Source: Mactromeris polynyma
Taxonomy: Eukaryota; Mollusca; Bivalvia; Venerida; Mactridae
NCBI GenBank assembly: GCA_032209605.1
Contig: JASFXZ010000004.1
Location: 34,568,401-34,632,400, forward strand
DNA length: 64,000 bases
Direction of reading: 5' to 3'
The number at the start of each line of letters is the position of its first letter. Position 1 is the stretch's first letter. A program made the position numbers and the translations under genes. A model generated the notes under the pieces. That model was not told the origin of the DNA. It was given only the letters and a program-made list of their open reading frames with translations, and did not search any database. Below, piece after piece: positions 1-9,359 of this stretch.

Positions 1-39
1 TGAGTTATAAGAATATTTATTTCTCTACAGCAAAACATC

Positions 40-165
40 ATTTAAAGACCTCCTCAAAAACAAGACAACCTCATAATTAAGAACACGATTTAAAGTCCAT
101 TTTCACTATTTTGCTTTTTATTCAACCTTAATATTAAGATGACATCAATATTAAGACCAGTTTAT
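40..165 (-). repeat. Fragment of MITE family B
   Basis: The stretch reads, in reverse complement, like the body of the elements at 445-747 and 2186-2719: alternating GGTCTTAATATTGA and GGTTGAATAAA motifs and a conserved AAAATGGACTTTAAA run. The terminal CAGTAAAACCTC sequence is lost. It is a non-coding relic of a small inverted-repeat transposon. Confidence 0.55.
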
Positions 166-444
166 GTACTAGTAAAACACGACATAATATCTCACTGAAG
201 TTAATAAGAGACTTTCTCTACACAACCCACATAGTGCTTGAAAAGATGTAAACCACAAGCTCTTCCAGGCAACAACCTTAGGAGACGCAAAGTTTGACTG
301 TGGTTGAAAGGTTGTTGCTCTAAAGAGGTGAAATTGATAGTAAATTCTCACAATGATAAAGATTGATCCTATTGTTGAAAAGAGGTTATTGATGAAGAGA
401 TGTCCACTCTTGAAAGGTTGTACTGTAATACTAGTATATATATA

Positions 445-747
445 CAGTAAACCTCAATAATAAGACCACCCTTGGGACAATAGAAAACTGGTCTTGTTAT
501 TGAGGTGGTCTTAATATTGAGGCTGAATAAAGAGCAAAATGGACTTAAAATTGTGTTCTGAATTTCGAATTGGTCTTATTATTGAGGTGGTCTACGATAG
601 GTGAGGTGGTCTACAATAGGTGAGGAGGTCGATGATAGGTGAGGAGGTCGACGATAGGTGAGGTGGTCTACGATAGGTGAGGTGGTCTACGATAGGTGAG
701 GTGGTCTACGATAGGTGAGGTGGTCTACGATAGGTGAGGTTTTACTG
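445..747. mobile_element. MITE family B, TA-flanked, with 19-bp array
   Basis: The ends are inverted repeats: CAGTAAACCTCA on the left and TGAGGTTTTACTG on the right, each next to a TA dinucleotide (443-444 and 748-749). That is the pattern expected of a Tc1/mariner or pogo-type non-autonomous element, and CAGTNNAACCTC is typical of pogo-like ends. From about 584 to 745 the interior is a tandem array of a 19-bp unit (GGTCTACGATAGGTGAGGT). There is no coding capacity. Its right end overlaps the possible stop codon of the exon at 742-873. Confidence 0.65.
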
Positions 748-873
748 TACATACTTAGGTGGAGGTTGGTTCTTCTTTTTGTGTTCATCAATCTTTTCTT
801 GGACGCGTGTGTCATAATCCAATGAACACGTCTGATCGTCATAAATAATACGCTTCACCTTGTCATCTTCGAT
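742..873 (-). CDS. Candidate 3'-terminal exon, unknown protein
   Basis: On the minus strand an acceptor-like TCATGTTTAG precedes 43 open codons beginning IEDDKVKRIIYDDQ and ending PPPKYVQ, then TAA. The peptide is charged and lysine-rich with a proline run, like a soluble tail. No family is recognised. The TAA lies in the end of the adjacent MITE, so the present C-terminus may have been supplied by the insertion. Alternatively the exon ends at 755 at a good donor (GTATGT from 754) and the gene continues outside the window. No partner exon could be assigned with certainty. Confidence 0.4.
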   Translation of the reverse strand: MEDDKVKRIIYDDQTCSLDYDTRVQEKIDEHKKKNQPPPKYVQ

Positions 874-1464
874 CTAAACATGAGAAGAATTGTGTGTTCA
901 TAAAATGTTAAAATGTTATATTCACACGGAACATATTAAATGTGCATAATTATGCTTGAGTAAAACATGATATTTTATTCATTATGAATTTGACAATAAA
1001 TCATGTGTGTTGAATATGAGAACTTTCAATAAAACGAGAAATATATCAGTCATTTTTCTATAGTTCCCACGGGTCGGACTATCTGACCCATTCCCAAAGC
1101 CAAATATATGTTTTTTTCTCCAAACAGAAAAAAATATCCCAATCAGAAGCACCTACGAAAAATCATTTACTGGAGCGACCTGGTATATCTTGAATCTCTT
1201 TGAATAACTGTGGCCATTATTGTTCCATGTGTCATACATGTTTGTGGACATTTGGCGAGTCGTTTTAACATAATGTCGGATATGTTATTAGTTTTGCAAT
1301 TAGAATATTGTGATACTGTCACCATATGATAATATCGGAGCTTATCATGAAGGAAAATAAAAGCTTTATACAAACACATTGCCCATATGCTATTATTTTT
1401 TTAGCGATAAAAATAATCTCTATATTTTAGTTGGATCAATAAATGATATACTACTTATTATGTC

Positions 1465-1536
1465 TCCGGTGTGGTCTAGTGGTTAGGATTCCTGGTTTTC
1501 ACCCAGGCGGCCCGGGTTCGATTCCCGGCACCGGAA
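1465..1536 (+). tRNA. tRNA-Glu (TTC)
   Basis: This is a 72-nt cloverleaf. The acceptor stem TCCGGTG pairs perfectly with CACCGGA, and the D arm holds GTCTAGTGGTTAGGAT. The anticodon stem CCTGG/CCAGG carries loop TTTTCAC with anticodon TTC at 1498-1500, and the T arm is CCCGGGTTCGATTCCCGG. Both internal Pol III promoter boxes are intact. T runs after 1542, the longest TTTTTTT at 1552-1558, serve as terminator. There is no intron. It decodes GAA and, by wobble, GAG glutamate codons. Confidence 0.97.
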
Positions 1537-1724
1537 CCAAATTTTTAAAAAGTTTTTTTAAGTAATAATTTAAGTTATAATAGTGATTTATACAAGTTAA
1601 CATTATCTCTAAACTTCAAAGTTATCTCATCGTTTAAATTGGCTTATACATATAGTTATGGTTTAGAAAAAACACATGATTTATCTCGCTGTACATGTGA
1701 TTTATTTCTAGAAATCGGTTAATA

Positions 1725-1810
1725 AGTACGAAAGAGCGGTGGTGACATTCATTATTTCTCTCCTATGAAATATTGAATTCGTGAAGTTGAAATAAAGAAT
1801 TCGTGAAGCT
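1725..1810. repeat. Dispersed repeat family C, copy 1
   Basis: The stretch holds ACGAAAGAGCGGTGGTGACA followed by spaced GAATTCGTGAAG boxes. The same order (GGTGGTGACATT, then GAATTC boxes alternating with GTGAAGTTGAAAT) recurs at 2825-2970 and 5590-5720. No function is known. Confidence 0.5.
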
Positions 1811-2058
1811 GATTTGTTTGTTTTGTTTCATCGGGTTTAACGCCGTTTCTCAACGATATTTCAGTTATATACGGCGGCCGGTTCACCTAACCAGTTTTTC
1901 CTGGACTGAATTCTAACCAGTACTAACTTACCCTTCCACAAGGAGCCGGCAACTTCTTCACATGTGGAGAAAAATCGACATTTTTGTCAAATTTTCATGG
2001 AAGGGTATAACATGCCGCGACCGGGAATCGAACCCGGATCGCCGGGTTACTCGTCAAG
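1811..2058 (-). repeat. tRNA-derived SINE, 5'-truncated
   Basis: Read on the minus strand, it starts with the 3' half of a tRNA-like sequence including a perfect B box (GGGTTCGATTCCC) and closing with TCGCGGCA. A non-tRNA body follows, then the core GAGAAACGGCGTTAAACCC and a short AAAC-rich tail at 1811-1830. The tRNA 5' half and A box are missing, so it cannot be transcribed from its own promoter. The CGGCGTTAAACC core is, from memory, a common motif of bivalve SINEs. Confidence 0.7.
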
Positions 2059-2185
2059 CTGAAGTCATGAATTCACAAATTTTCAACAGTGATTTTGAAC
2101 TCTGATATATTTTGATGTTGACTATAATGGTAAAATTTTGATAAATGATAAACGAAAATCTGCCTGCGAGATAAATCTTAATTAA

Positions 2186-2719
2186 GAAAACCCTCAATAA
2201 TAAGACCACCCTTGAGACCCTTGAAAACTGGTCTTCTTATTGAGATGGTCTTAATATTGAGGTTGAATAAAGAGCAAAACAGTGATAATACCCTTCAAAA
2301 CTTTTTTTTAACTTTGAGTTGGTCTTTTCATTGAGTTGGTCTTTTCATTGAGTTGGTCTTTTCATTGAGGTGGTCTTTTCATTGAGGTGGTATTTTCATT
2401 GAGGTGGTCTTTTCATTGAGTTGGTCTTTTCATTGAGTTGGTCTTTTCATTGAGGTGGTCTTTTCATTGAGGTGGTCTTTTCATTGAGTTGGTCTTTTTA
2501 TTGAGTTGGTCTTTTCATTGAGGTGGTCTTTTTATTGAGTTGGTCTTTTCATTGAGGTGGTCTTTTCATTGAGTTGGTCTTTTTATTGAGTTGGTCTTTT
2601 CATTGAGGTGGTCTTTTCATTGAGGTGGTCTTTTCATTGAGGTGGTCTTTTCATTGAGGTGGTCTTTTCATTGAGGTGGTCTTTTCATTGAGGTGGTCTT
2701 TAGGTGATATTTTACTGTA
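2186..2719. mobile_element. MITE family B, expanded by a 17-bp array
   Basis: The left part matches the element at 445-747 (CCTCAATAATAAGACCACCC, then GGTCTTNTTATTGAG and TTGAATAAAGAGCAAAA). It ends in the same TTTTACTGTA. Between about 2318 and 2700 lie roughly 22 copies of a 17-bp unit (TTGGTCTTTTCATTGAG, with G/T variation). The array is made of the element's own terminal motif, so it probably arose by slippage inside the element. Confidence 0.65.
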
Positions 2720-2824
2720 CATGCAAAAGCATATACTCCAACAAAATAAGTTGAGGAAGAAACTGAGTTCAGAGCATGGGGTCTTATTTCCTGTTTTAAA
2801 ACCAGGAAGTCAGCACTCGGAGAC

Positions 2825-2970
2825 AAATAATACGAAAGCATGGTGGTGACATTTCAGCTTCAAGAATTCACGATTGCAATTTCACGAATTCAGTTTAACG
2901 AATTCATGATTTCAACTTCACGAATTCACGATCATGATTGCATGAAGTTGAAATCATGAATTCATGAAGT
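2825..2970. repeat. Dispersed repeat family C, copy 2
   Basis: It shares ACGAAAGCATGGTGGTGACA with copy 1, then has six EcoRI-like GAATTC-type boxes separated by TTCAACTTCACG or its reverse. The boxes are partly palindromic, so the stretch could fold into short hairpins. Confidence 0.5.
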
Positions 2971-3268
2971 CTCAGTAATCAGTATTTTACCAACTGACCA
3001 TTTTCAACTCTATTTCACAAGATAGAATCCATCACATATACAGTGCCATCTCCTCAGAACAGCACACTTTGGGATATTCATATTTCGGAGCTTGTTAAGA
3101 GGTAGTTACTCAATGCAGTGGATAATTGGTAGTAAACCTTTACTGTGGAATATTTAAAGTGATTATATATGATTTCATAATTGACACAATTTGTGGATAT
3201 TTCTCTTGTCTATCGGAACTGTCGCAGTTTTATTTTATTAATCGTGTGATTACATCAAGCATTTTATG

Positions 3269-3417
3269 TTACGGCATCGATTCTTCGCCACTATCTGACT
3301 GGCTATGTCTCTTCTTGCTCGCTCGAATGGTCATAATGATAATGATACTCAGTAGAAATATACAAATTGCAAGTAGGCCTATTATAATCGGTAACCCAGT
3401 AGTACCAAACATTGAAT
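3269..3417 (-). CDS. Candidate last exon: membrane helix plus cytoplasmic tail
   Basis: On the minus strand a strong acceptor (TTTTTTTCTTGCAG) at 3418 opens a 149-nt exon beginning in phase, with two bases completing a codon. It encodes 48 residues: a polar start, a hydrophobic helix of about 22 residues (GLPIIIGLLAICIFLLSIII), a basic stop-transfer stretch (RASKKRH) and a short acidic tail ending GEESMP. AATAAA follows about 25 bases after the stop. This is the typical last exon of a single-pass membrane protein. The ectodomain exons should lie at higher coordinates; candidates are at 6709-6900, but the phases require further exons that were not found. Confidence 0.55.
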
Positions 3418-3589
3418 CTGCAAGAAAAAAATCAGAAAATTGTTACTTTGATACATAAATTGGTTACCTCGTTCTTGTAGATGTTTTTATATACATTAAA
3501 AAACGCACGTTTTTGTAACCGCGATGTGTTTTTTTATATCAGTTCAGTGTGTTTAAAACTCATGTTTGATATGAAAATATATGTTGATT

Positions 3590-4210
3590 GAAAAAAAACA
3601 AAAACAGAGAGAAAACGTAACCACAGGGAACGCCACATACACAAGAAAATACCTCCCCACGCAGACCTCCGGAAAAACAACAATCCACAAAACATAAGGC
3701 ACTTAAGGAGGCCAAACGGTACACATATTAAGGAACAGAGGCACAAGGAATGGCCCGACAGACCTTAAGGAATAACTAGGAGAATCAAAGTGGACAGTAA
3801 AGGGAGGGGGGAATTAATGGATGGAAAAGATCACAGAACAAGTCAAGACAACTGGCCGTAATAGGCCAAAAATGGGCAGGAAACACTCTGAACACTGTAT
3901 AAAGTGACAGAATTGCACAGGGGAAAGGGAAATATAAAACACATTCATAACACAAACAACAATCATATAGCGAATTACAGCCTTGGAACTGTCAGCAACA
4001 AATACTGGGGGTTTAAATCGATTTAACAGCTAGCTAACCTCACACATTATCGCTACATGGTCATTGATTTCCAACATATATGCATAAATTGACTAAGTAG
4101 GCAGTAACTAATCATTAAAAACAACCAACCATCACGTACATATCAACAAACATACAGTAACTAAACCAGCACGGAGGAACAAGCAGCCTTATACTGACCT
4201 TGCTCCCCGT
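3590..4210 (-). repeat. Dispersed repeat family A, near full-length copy
   Basis: This is the longest copy (about 620 bp) of a repeat found at least nine times in the window. In its sense orientation it starts near GTTACGGGGAGCAAGGTCAG. It passes through GTTACTGCCTACTTAGTCAA, GGAGGTCTGCGTGGGGAGG and TGTATGTGGCGTTCCCTGT, and ends at TTTTCTCTCTG. No inverted repeats and no credible protein were seen. Copies share the 3' boundary but differ at the 5' end, which suggests a retroposed element. Its class is unknown. Confidence 0.7.
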
Positions 4211-4424
4211 AACTAAAATAGTAACATCAGAATAGAAGTAACCTTAAAATGTCAAATTAAAAATGCAATTTAAAATAAAGTCAACTTGATAATGTATTTA
4301 CTAATTAAACAATCCTTAGATATTATTGATAGGGAAATGGAATTTACAACTAAAAGAAATAATTATGTCTAATAAGAAAACTAAAACACAAAAACACGAC
4401 TGCACCCAACGAATATTAAGTAAT

Positions 4425-4532
4425 AGTTAGTAGATATTAAGTAAACTCTTATTGATTAAGAAGGGGCGGAGCGAGCGTAGCGAGCGAGCCCTCTTCTTAA
4501 CCAATAAGATTTTAGTTAATATCTACTAACTG
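4425..4532. repeat. Long imperfect hairpin with GC-rich tip
   Basis: AGTTAGTAGATATTAAGTAA and CTTATTGATTAAGAAG on the left pair with CTTCTTAACCAATAAG and TTAATATCTACTAACT on the right, giving a stem of about 40 bp. The loop is the near-palindrome GCGAGCGTAGCGAGCGAG. It sits directly beside the inverted-repeat element that starts at 4536. It may be a foldback transposon or a cruciform-forming repeat. Confidence 0.7.
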
Positions 4533-4535
4533 ACT

Positions 4536-5224
4536 TAGAATGTAACCTACATTTTGATTGGCCGATACGCATTCAAATTTCAACGCGCAATATGGAACAT
4601 GTGTGTAGCGATTTTAGCGTCACACACTTGTTTGTAAGCGTTTCAAAATGGATGTACCATTGATTTACATGCATTTGAAATTAAAGTTCATGTTCTTTTG
4701 GTTTGTTACTTTATTGGAAAAATAAAGTTGTTTAAATTGGGGTTTTAGAACAGCCTATAAACGGATAAGCAAAGTGCCTAGCCAAAAGGTCAAATTAAGA
4801 TTTTGCTAAGTGGCACAAACATCAAAACGATCAATGGTCAAAACAGATAAAAAAACGATAAAGTACATGCACGTGACACTTAACAGTATTGTCATAGACT
4901 TGGTGCCAGCAAACAACAAAGCCAATAACTAACTTTAATAATTGTGTTAAGCCCCTTTGTCGATAAATATAAACGAGCGTGGCGCACTTGTTTTGACGAA
5001 ACATAAACAAAACAGTGTAAAAACGATCACGTGGTGTGAAAGGGTAAAAACTATAACGGACAAGAATACATGTAGTAAATTTCCAAATATGGTAACGCTC
5101 TCAAAGATTCGCAGTAGGCGGAGCTTAAAAAGCCCGCGAAAAGTCGAAATTCTTAATGAATAAGCGTAGTAATTAACGGGAGCCGTTCTGTCATTTCATT
5201 GGCTGAAAATGTAGGTTGTATTCT
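4536..5224. mobile_element. Non-autonomous inverted-repeat element, ~690 bp
   Basis: The left end TTAGAATGTAACCTACATTT is matched in inverse by AAAATGTAGGTTGTATTCTAA at 5204-5224. The short open frame at 4957-5163 is lysine/arginine-rich but resembles no transposase. No target duplication is certain. It ends where the L1-type fragment begins, so it probably inserted beside or into that older relic. Confidence 0.55.
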
Positions 5225-5615
5225 AAATAATTAAATGATTTATCTTTGGCAAAGCCAATGTTTTTATGACAAAATTTTTTCCTATAGGGGTTAATATTTT
5301 TGTATTCCATGATGCAAATAACTTTTCAATTTCATTGATCTTTTTTGTGTAATTAATTAATGTGATTTCGTTTAGATTTGTTGATAAAGTGACTCCCAGT
5401 ATTTCGAAAGAATTCTGTTCCCATTTTAAGTTTAAATCTGGGCATAAGATATTTTTGTTGTCCTTCTGAGAACCAATCCTGACTGCTTTTGTTTTATCAA
5501 TGTGCAAGTATAAACCAGAGATTTCCGCATACAATTTTAAAGTATTCGTAAATGAAGTATTAGTAAGTAGAATATAGTAAGAGTAACTACGACAGATCGG
5601 TGATGACTTTAACAC
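5223..5615 (-). pseudogene. L1/Tx1-type LINE reverse transcriptase fragment
   Basis: The minus-strand frame gives about 130 residues matching the region after the catalytic core of L1-clade reverse transcriptases. It has SGLYLHIDKTKAVRIGS (the usual LxxNxxKTK step), then FEILGVTLSTNL, NYTKKINEIEKLFASW and LTPIGKNFVIKTLALPK. The catalytic YADD part, the endonuclease and the C-terminus are absent. It is a broken fragment flanked by the inverted-repeat element on one side and family C repeat on the other. Confidence 0.75.
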
Positions 5616-5720
5616 TTCATTATTCTCTCACCTCAAAAGCAGCGATTAAGATTTCATCTCCATGAATTCACGATTTCAACTTAACGAATTCATGTTTACA
5701 ACTTCAAAATTTCAACATGA
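5590..5720. repeat. Dispersed repeat family C, copy 3
   Basis: It contains CGGTGATGACTTTAACACTT followed by GAATTCACGATTTCAACTTA and another GAATTCATG box, in the same order as copies 1 and 2. It leads directly into the 42-bp minisatellite. Confidence 0.45.
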
Positions 5721-5721
5721 A

Positions 5722-6370
5722 TTATGTATTACTGCTAGCAGTACCGACAGAACAATTGCCAATGTACTACCTACTGCACATGTACCGGGAGTCATATTGC
5801 CGCAGCATATTGCCGCTGTACTACCTACTGCTAGCGGTAACGGCAGTCACATTGCCGCTGTACTACCTACTGCTAGCGGTAACGGCAGTCACATTGCCGC
5901 TGTACTACCTACTGCTAGCGGTAACGGCAGTCACATTGCCGCTGTACTACCTACTGCTAGCGGTAACGGCAGTCACATTGCCGCTGTACAACCTACTGCT
6001 AGCGGTAACGGCAGTCATATTGCCACTGTACGACCTACTGCTAGCGGTAACGGCAGTCACAGTGCCGCTGTACTACCTACTGCTAGTGGTAACGGCAGTC
6101 ACAATGCCGCTGTACTACCTACGGCTAGCGGTAACGGAAGTCAGTTGCCGCTGTTTTACTTACTGCAGAGGAACTGTCAGAAGCATTCCCGCTGTACTAC
6201 CAACTGCTAGCAATACTTGCAGTAACATTGCCGCTGTTCTTTCTACTGCTAGCGGTACCAGCAGTAACATTACCGCTGTTCTTTCTACTGCTTGCGGTAC
6301 CAGCAGTAATATTGCTGCTGTTCTATCTACTGCTAGCGGTACCTGCAGTAACATTACCGCTGTACTGCTG
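5722..6370. repeat. 42-bp minisatellite, about 15 units
   Basis: The unit includes GCCGCTGTACTACCTACTGC followed by TAGCGGTAACGGCAGTCACATT. Units from about 5810 to 6140 are nearly identical. Units before and after are diverged (TTCTTTCTACTGCTAGCGGTACCAGCAGTAAC). Because 42 is a multiple of 3, each frame keeps its sense; one frame repeats HIAAVLPTASGNGS. No promoter, splice sites or homologous protein supports translation, so the long frames (5662-6210, 5717-6442) are taken as repeat artefacts. GCTAGC and the GGCAGT/TGCCGC pairs make each unit weakly self-complementary. Confidence 0.9.
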
Positions 6371-6474
6371 CAATATGACTTTGAGATTTTGACTTGTACA
6401 CAATTAAGTATTATTAAGTATATCACATGTACATGCTTATAAAATGTGTTGTATTATAATATTATGTATATATT

Positions 6475-6530
6475 ATGTGTAAGGGCCGGAGGCCTTCATG
6501 CTTATTAAATAAGGTTCAAAGTTCAATGAA
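6475..6530 (+). repeat. Possible LINE 3' end
   Basis: GGGCCGGAGGCCTTCATGCT followed by TATTAAATAAGG resembles the hairpin plus short tail that closes many animal LINE copies. No coding part precedes it, because the minisatellite lies immediately upstream. Confidence 0.35.
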
Positions 6531-6708
6531 GGCATAATGGTCGAATCCAGGAGCACCAGATTATTGATAATTGCAATAAATATTATATGATTTTTTCTTA
6601 TTAATAATGTTTGTGCGATGATAAACACTTTCATACAAGTCGTGGTGCCGGGAGTGTTTAAAGGGGCAACATCAATACAAGATTATAAATCATTCTGCAA
6701 GTATTTAC

Positions 6709-6790
6709 CTCCATTCCACTGACATAATTTTGTACGTTTTTCTACTGCTCAATACAACCGCTAATTTTGGTATATCATCCTCGTATGGGG
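6709..6790 (-). CDS. Candidate small exon (82 nt), unknown protein
   Basis: On the minus strand, ATTCATAG is followed by an open stretch encoding PYEDDIPKLAVVLSSRKTYK and then IMSVEW, ending AG|GTAAAT, a good donor. Its 5' phase fits the 3' phase of the candidate exon at 6856-6900, giving LVV-A-PYEDD across a 65-nt intron. The short intron and the better polypyrimidine-AG inside it (near 6837) are reasons for doubt. It could belong to the ectodomain of the membrane protein ending at 3269, but the phases do not join directly. Confidence 0.28.
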
Positions 6791-6855
6791 CTATGAATTG
6801 ATTTTGAGAGTATTAGAATATGTTTCCATTCTAAAGAAAACAAACTATATCATAC

Positions 6856-6900
6856 CTACTACCAATGTAACGTGAATCTGGCTGTATGTGGGATCAAACA
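6856..6900 (-). CDS. Candidate small exon (45 nt)
   Basis: Minus-strand CATATGAACAG is followed by 45 open bases encoding FDPTYSQIHVTLVV, ending GTAG|GTATG. The peptide looks like the last strand of a beta-sandwich domain. The call rests only on splice signals and phase agreement with the next exon. Confidence 0.25.
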
Positions 6901-8818
6901 CTGTTCATATGACAGGTTATTCATATAAATGTTACCTATATTCATGCGTATGCATTCTCAATTGTTCGTTTACATACAAACAGACATTTGTTAGCTGTAA
7001 TAGGATTTTGATTTAGTAAGGCTTAAGTATACATTTGTACCGTAATTGCATATGAAATAATACTTATCTTCTTCAAACTGCCACAGGTTGCAAAATATTT
7101 AGACTTGGATGAATGGTGCCAAAAAAAAACAATGTCCGCAAAGGATAACAGATTCGAAACAAAATGTAAAATTACACTGCGTAGAAACTCATTTACGATT
7201 TTAGCTTAAATAGTTTTGGCAGTTTCATTTAGAATGGCTGATAAGATATGATAGGCAGTTCTGAAATTTTAAATTCATAGTTGTTTGTGTTGTCATATTG
7301 AATGCACTTCGATCAATAGTTATAGCATAATCCATAATAATAATAAATAAAAAAGAAATGAAAAGAAAAGATAAACAAATTTAATTAAATATTTAGTTTA
7401 TTCTTATTTACATCACGAAATAATTTCCGGTCGAATTCATACCAGTCTATTGTTTAAAATTTCCCTTCTATTGTTCATTAAGTATTTAATGATCTACTTA
7501 ACGATTGTTTGTCAAATACGTCAATCAATATATTATATGTACAACAGTCAAGTAATTAGCACGATGTGCATGTATATGGTACAACAGTGATTATATATAT
7601 GCGAATGAAACATGTTGCCAATCTCACTTAACAAACAAAAGAATATCAACTGATCTATCAATATTGTTCGACCTATTTATGGGGAAAACTTAATGAAATG
7701 GTAGCTAGGGACCGCTAAACATGTTCGACCTATCAATGTTCGAGTGATCAACTGTTAGATAATGTGAAATGAGAAGGGGTTTTGTCGGGACTTACGAACC
7801 TGTTCGAGGTATCTACTATGTTCGAGCCAAAACTGTTCGAGGTTCTATTGTATTATGAACTCACGGCCTTATCGACCAATGAAAATGAGTACAACAAACG
7901 GTATCTAATCTGCTAAATCATGCATATTAAAACGTCAAATATTAAAGTATGCTAGGTCATAAAGCAATAAATCAGCGGCCCTGTAATGAAAGCACTGCAT
8001 ACATGTATGGGAGCATAATCAAAGTCATGACAAACACAACTTTTGTTCATGAAAGTCCATACTTGACCCCCTACAAGTGCAGCAGTGTGTTTATCTTCAA
8101 GCGCAACATTGGTTAAGAGATACTAATGGTATGAATCCATGGTTTTGGACAGAGGATGGAAATATGCTGTCGCGAATTAAGATCCATATGTGACCTGCAT
8201 GTCTTGATTGAGTTGATCGAACCAGATGTATCTGTAAAACTAAATGTGACACCAAGCGATGTACTTACATGATGCATCGGTTTGATTATTCATCAGAGTG
8301 TGGTGAATGTCAATAAACAAGTTGTTCAATAGGACAAACCACAACAGATGACGATATTACATGTTCAGAAAATGTTTACGTGTGCATAGAATAAGCTTTA
8401 AGAGAAACAGCGTGAATATAGCAATATATATTGATAAAATGCTTAAACAACGGTTCTTCCAGTACTTTGATATTTTCTAAAAAAAATTGCTTTTTCATTT
8501 TTTTTATCATTATTACTATTTTGGGTGTGTGTTTGTTTGTTCTAAAATATTAACTTTTCGTCTTAGTGTATCACATGCAATTGTGTCGGCTAACATTTTG
8601 GAAATGTAACATGCATAATTAATAATAAAGTGGGAGGGGAGCTATAACTGTGAATTAGAATCTTCTGAGAACAAATTCATTAACAGTAGTAACAAACGTT
8701 TGTTTAATGTTGATTGTGTCATTGCTGTGATTGTTGTGGTTTGTTTTACTGTACTGTTATTTAAGCATTTAATCCATCTCAATAACAGACCATCATAAAC
8801 TCAGAAAACGAGTACCAA
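6901..8818. other. Mostly unassigned AT-rich DNA
   Basis: No gene is supported here. At 7655-7860 the motif TGTTCGA(C/G) recurs six times, and the stretch ends in a reverse ACAATAGAACCTCGAACAG, reminiscent of a decayed pogo-type MITE. On the minus strand near 8205-8240 a TTTTACAG followed by an open stretch (YIWFDQLNQDMQ) could be an exon, but its donor is poor. Confidence 0.4.
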
Positions 8819-9359
8819 ATGCGACCACCATCTCTGAAAAGAACTAAACCATGTCCGTCAAAATTGCTAAATGGCACCTCAAACTCTGAACACAATTCGC
8901 CAATATCCCAAAGTGAGGGACGTATCACAATCTCGTCGTCGCCAGAGAATATACATCATGCTGAGGATCACGTTACAATCGATGCCGTCTTTGATCAAGA
9001 CTCACCAAAACCGCGTAGTCACTTCACTGGAGTTTTAAGAAAATGGGGAAAGTCCTATCTGCTCACAGGGATATACATTGATAGCACTGAGGAACGACTT
9101 CCTCACTGACATGAATATAACCTACAAGTATGTCAAATTTGTTTTTACTCGTCGCACAAACTGTCCGTCTGCACAAATCATCATTGATGAAGATCATGCG
9201 GAAATTATTGAAAACCAAGATACGTGGCCTCCCGGTTTCTATTGCCGTCCCTGGATAAAGTACTCAAACTACAAAGCTCGACAAACTCGATATGATGACG
9301 GTGATAATCAATATCTCTTAGCAGACCAACATCTACATACGTACGTTCATGACACTTAA
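8819..9359 (+). pseudogene. LINE ORF1-like remnant
   Basis: Two overlapping frames (8819-9109 and 9078-9359) together give about 180 residues. The first half is Ser/Pro-rich and polar. The second has FTRRTNCPSAQIIIDEDHAE and WPPGFYCRPWIKYSNYKARQ, a basic aromatic C-terminus like that of short ORF1 proteins in bivalve LINEs. One frameshift separates the halves. The next frame, the endonuclease, starts at 9349, overlapping the end. ORF1 proteins usually bind the element RNA; here the product is broken. Confidence 0.5.

Noticed and set aside
5662..6442. Long plus-strand open frames of 182 and 241 residues
   Set aside because: They are translations of the 42-bp minisatellite in different frames; no start context, splice site or homologue.
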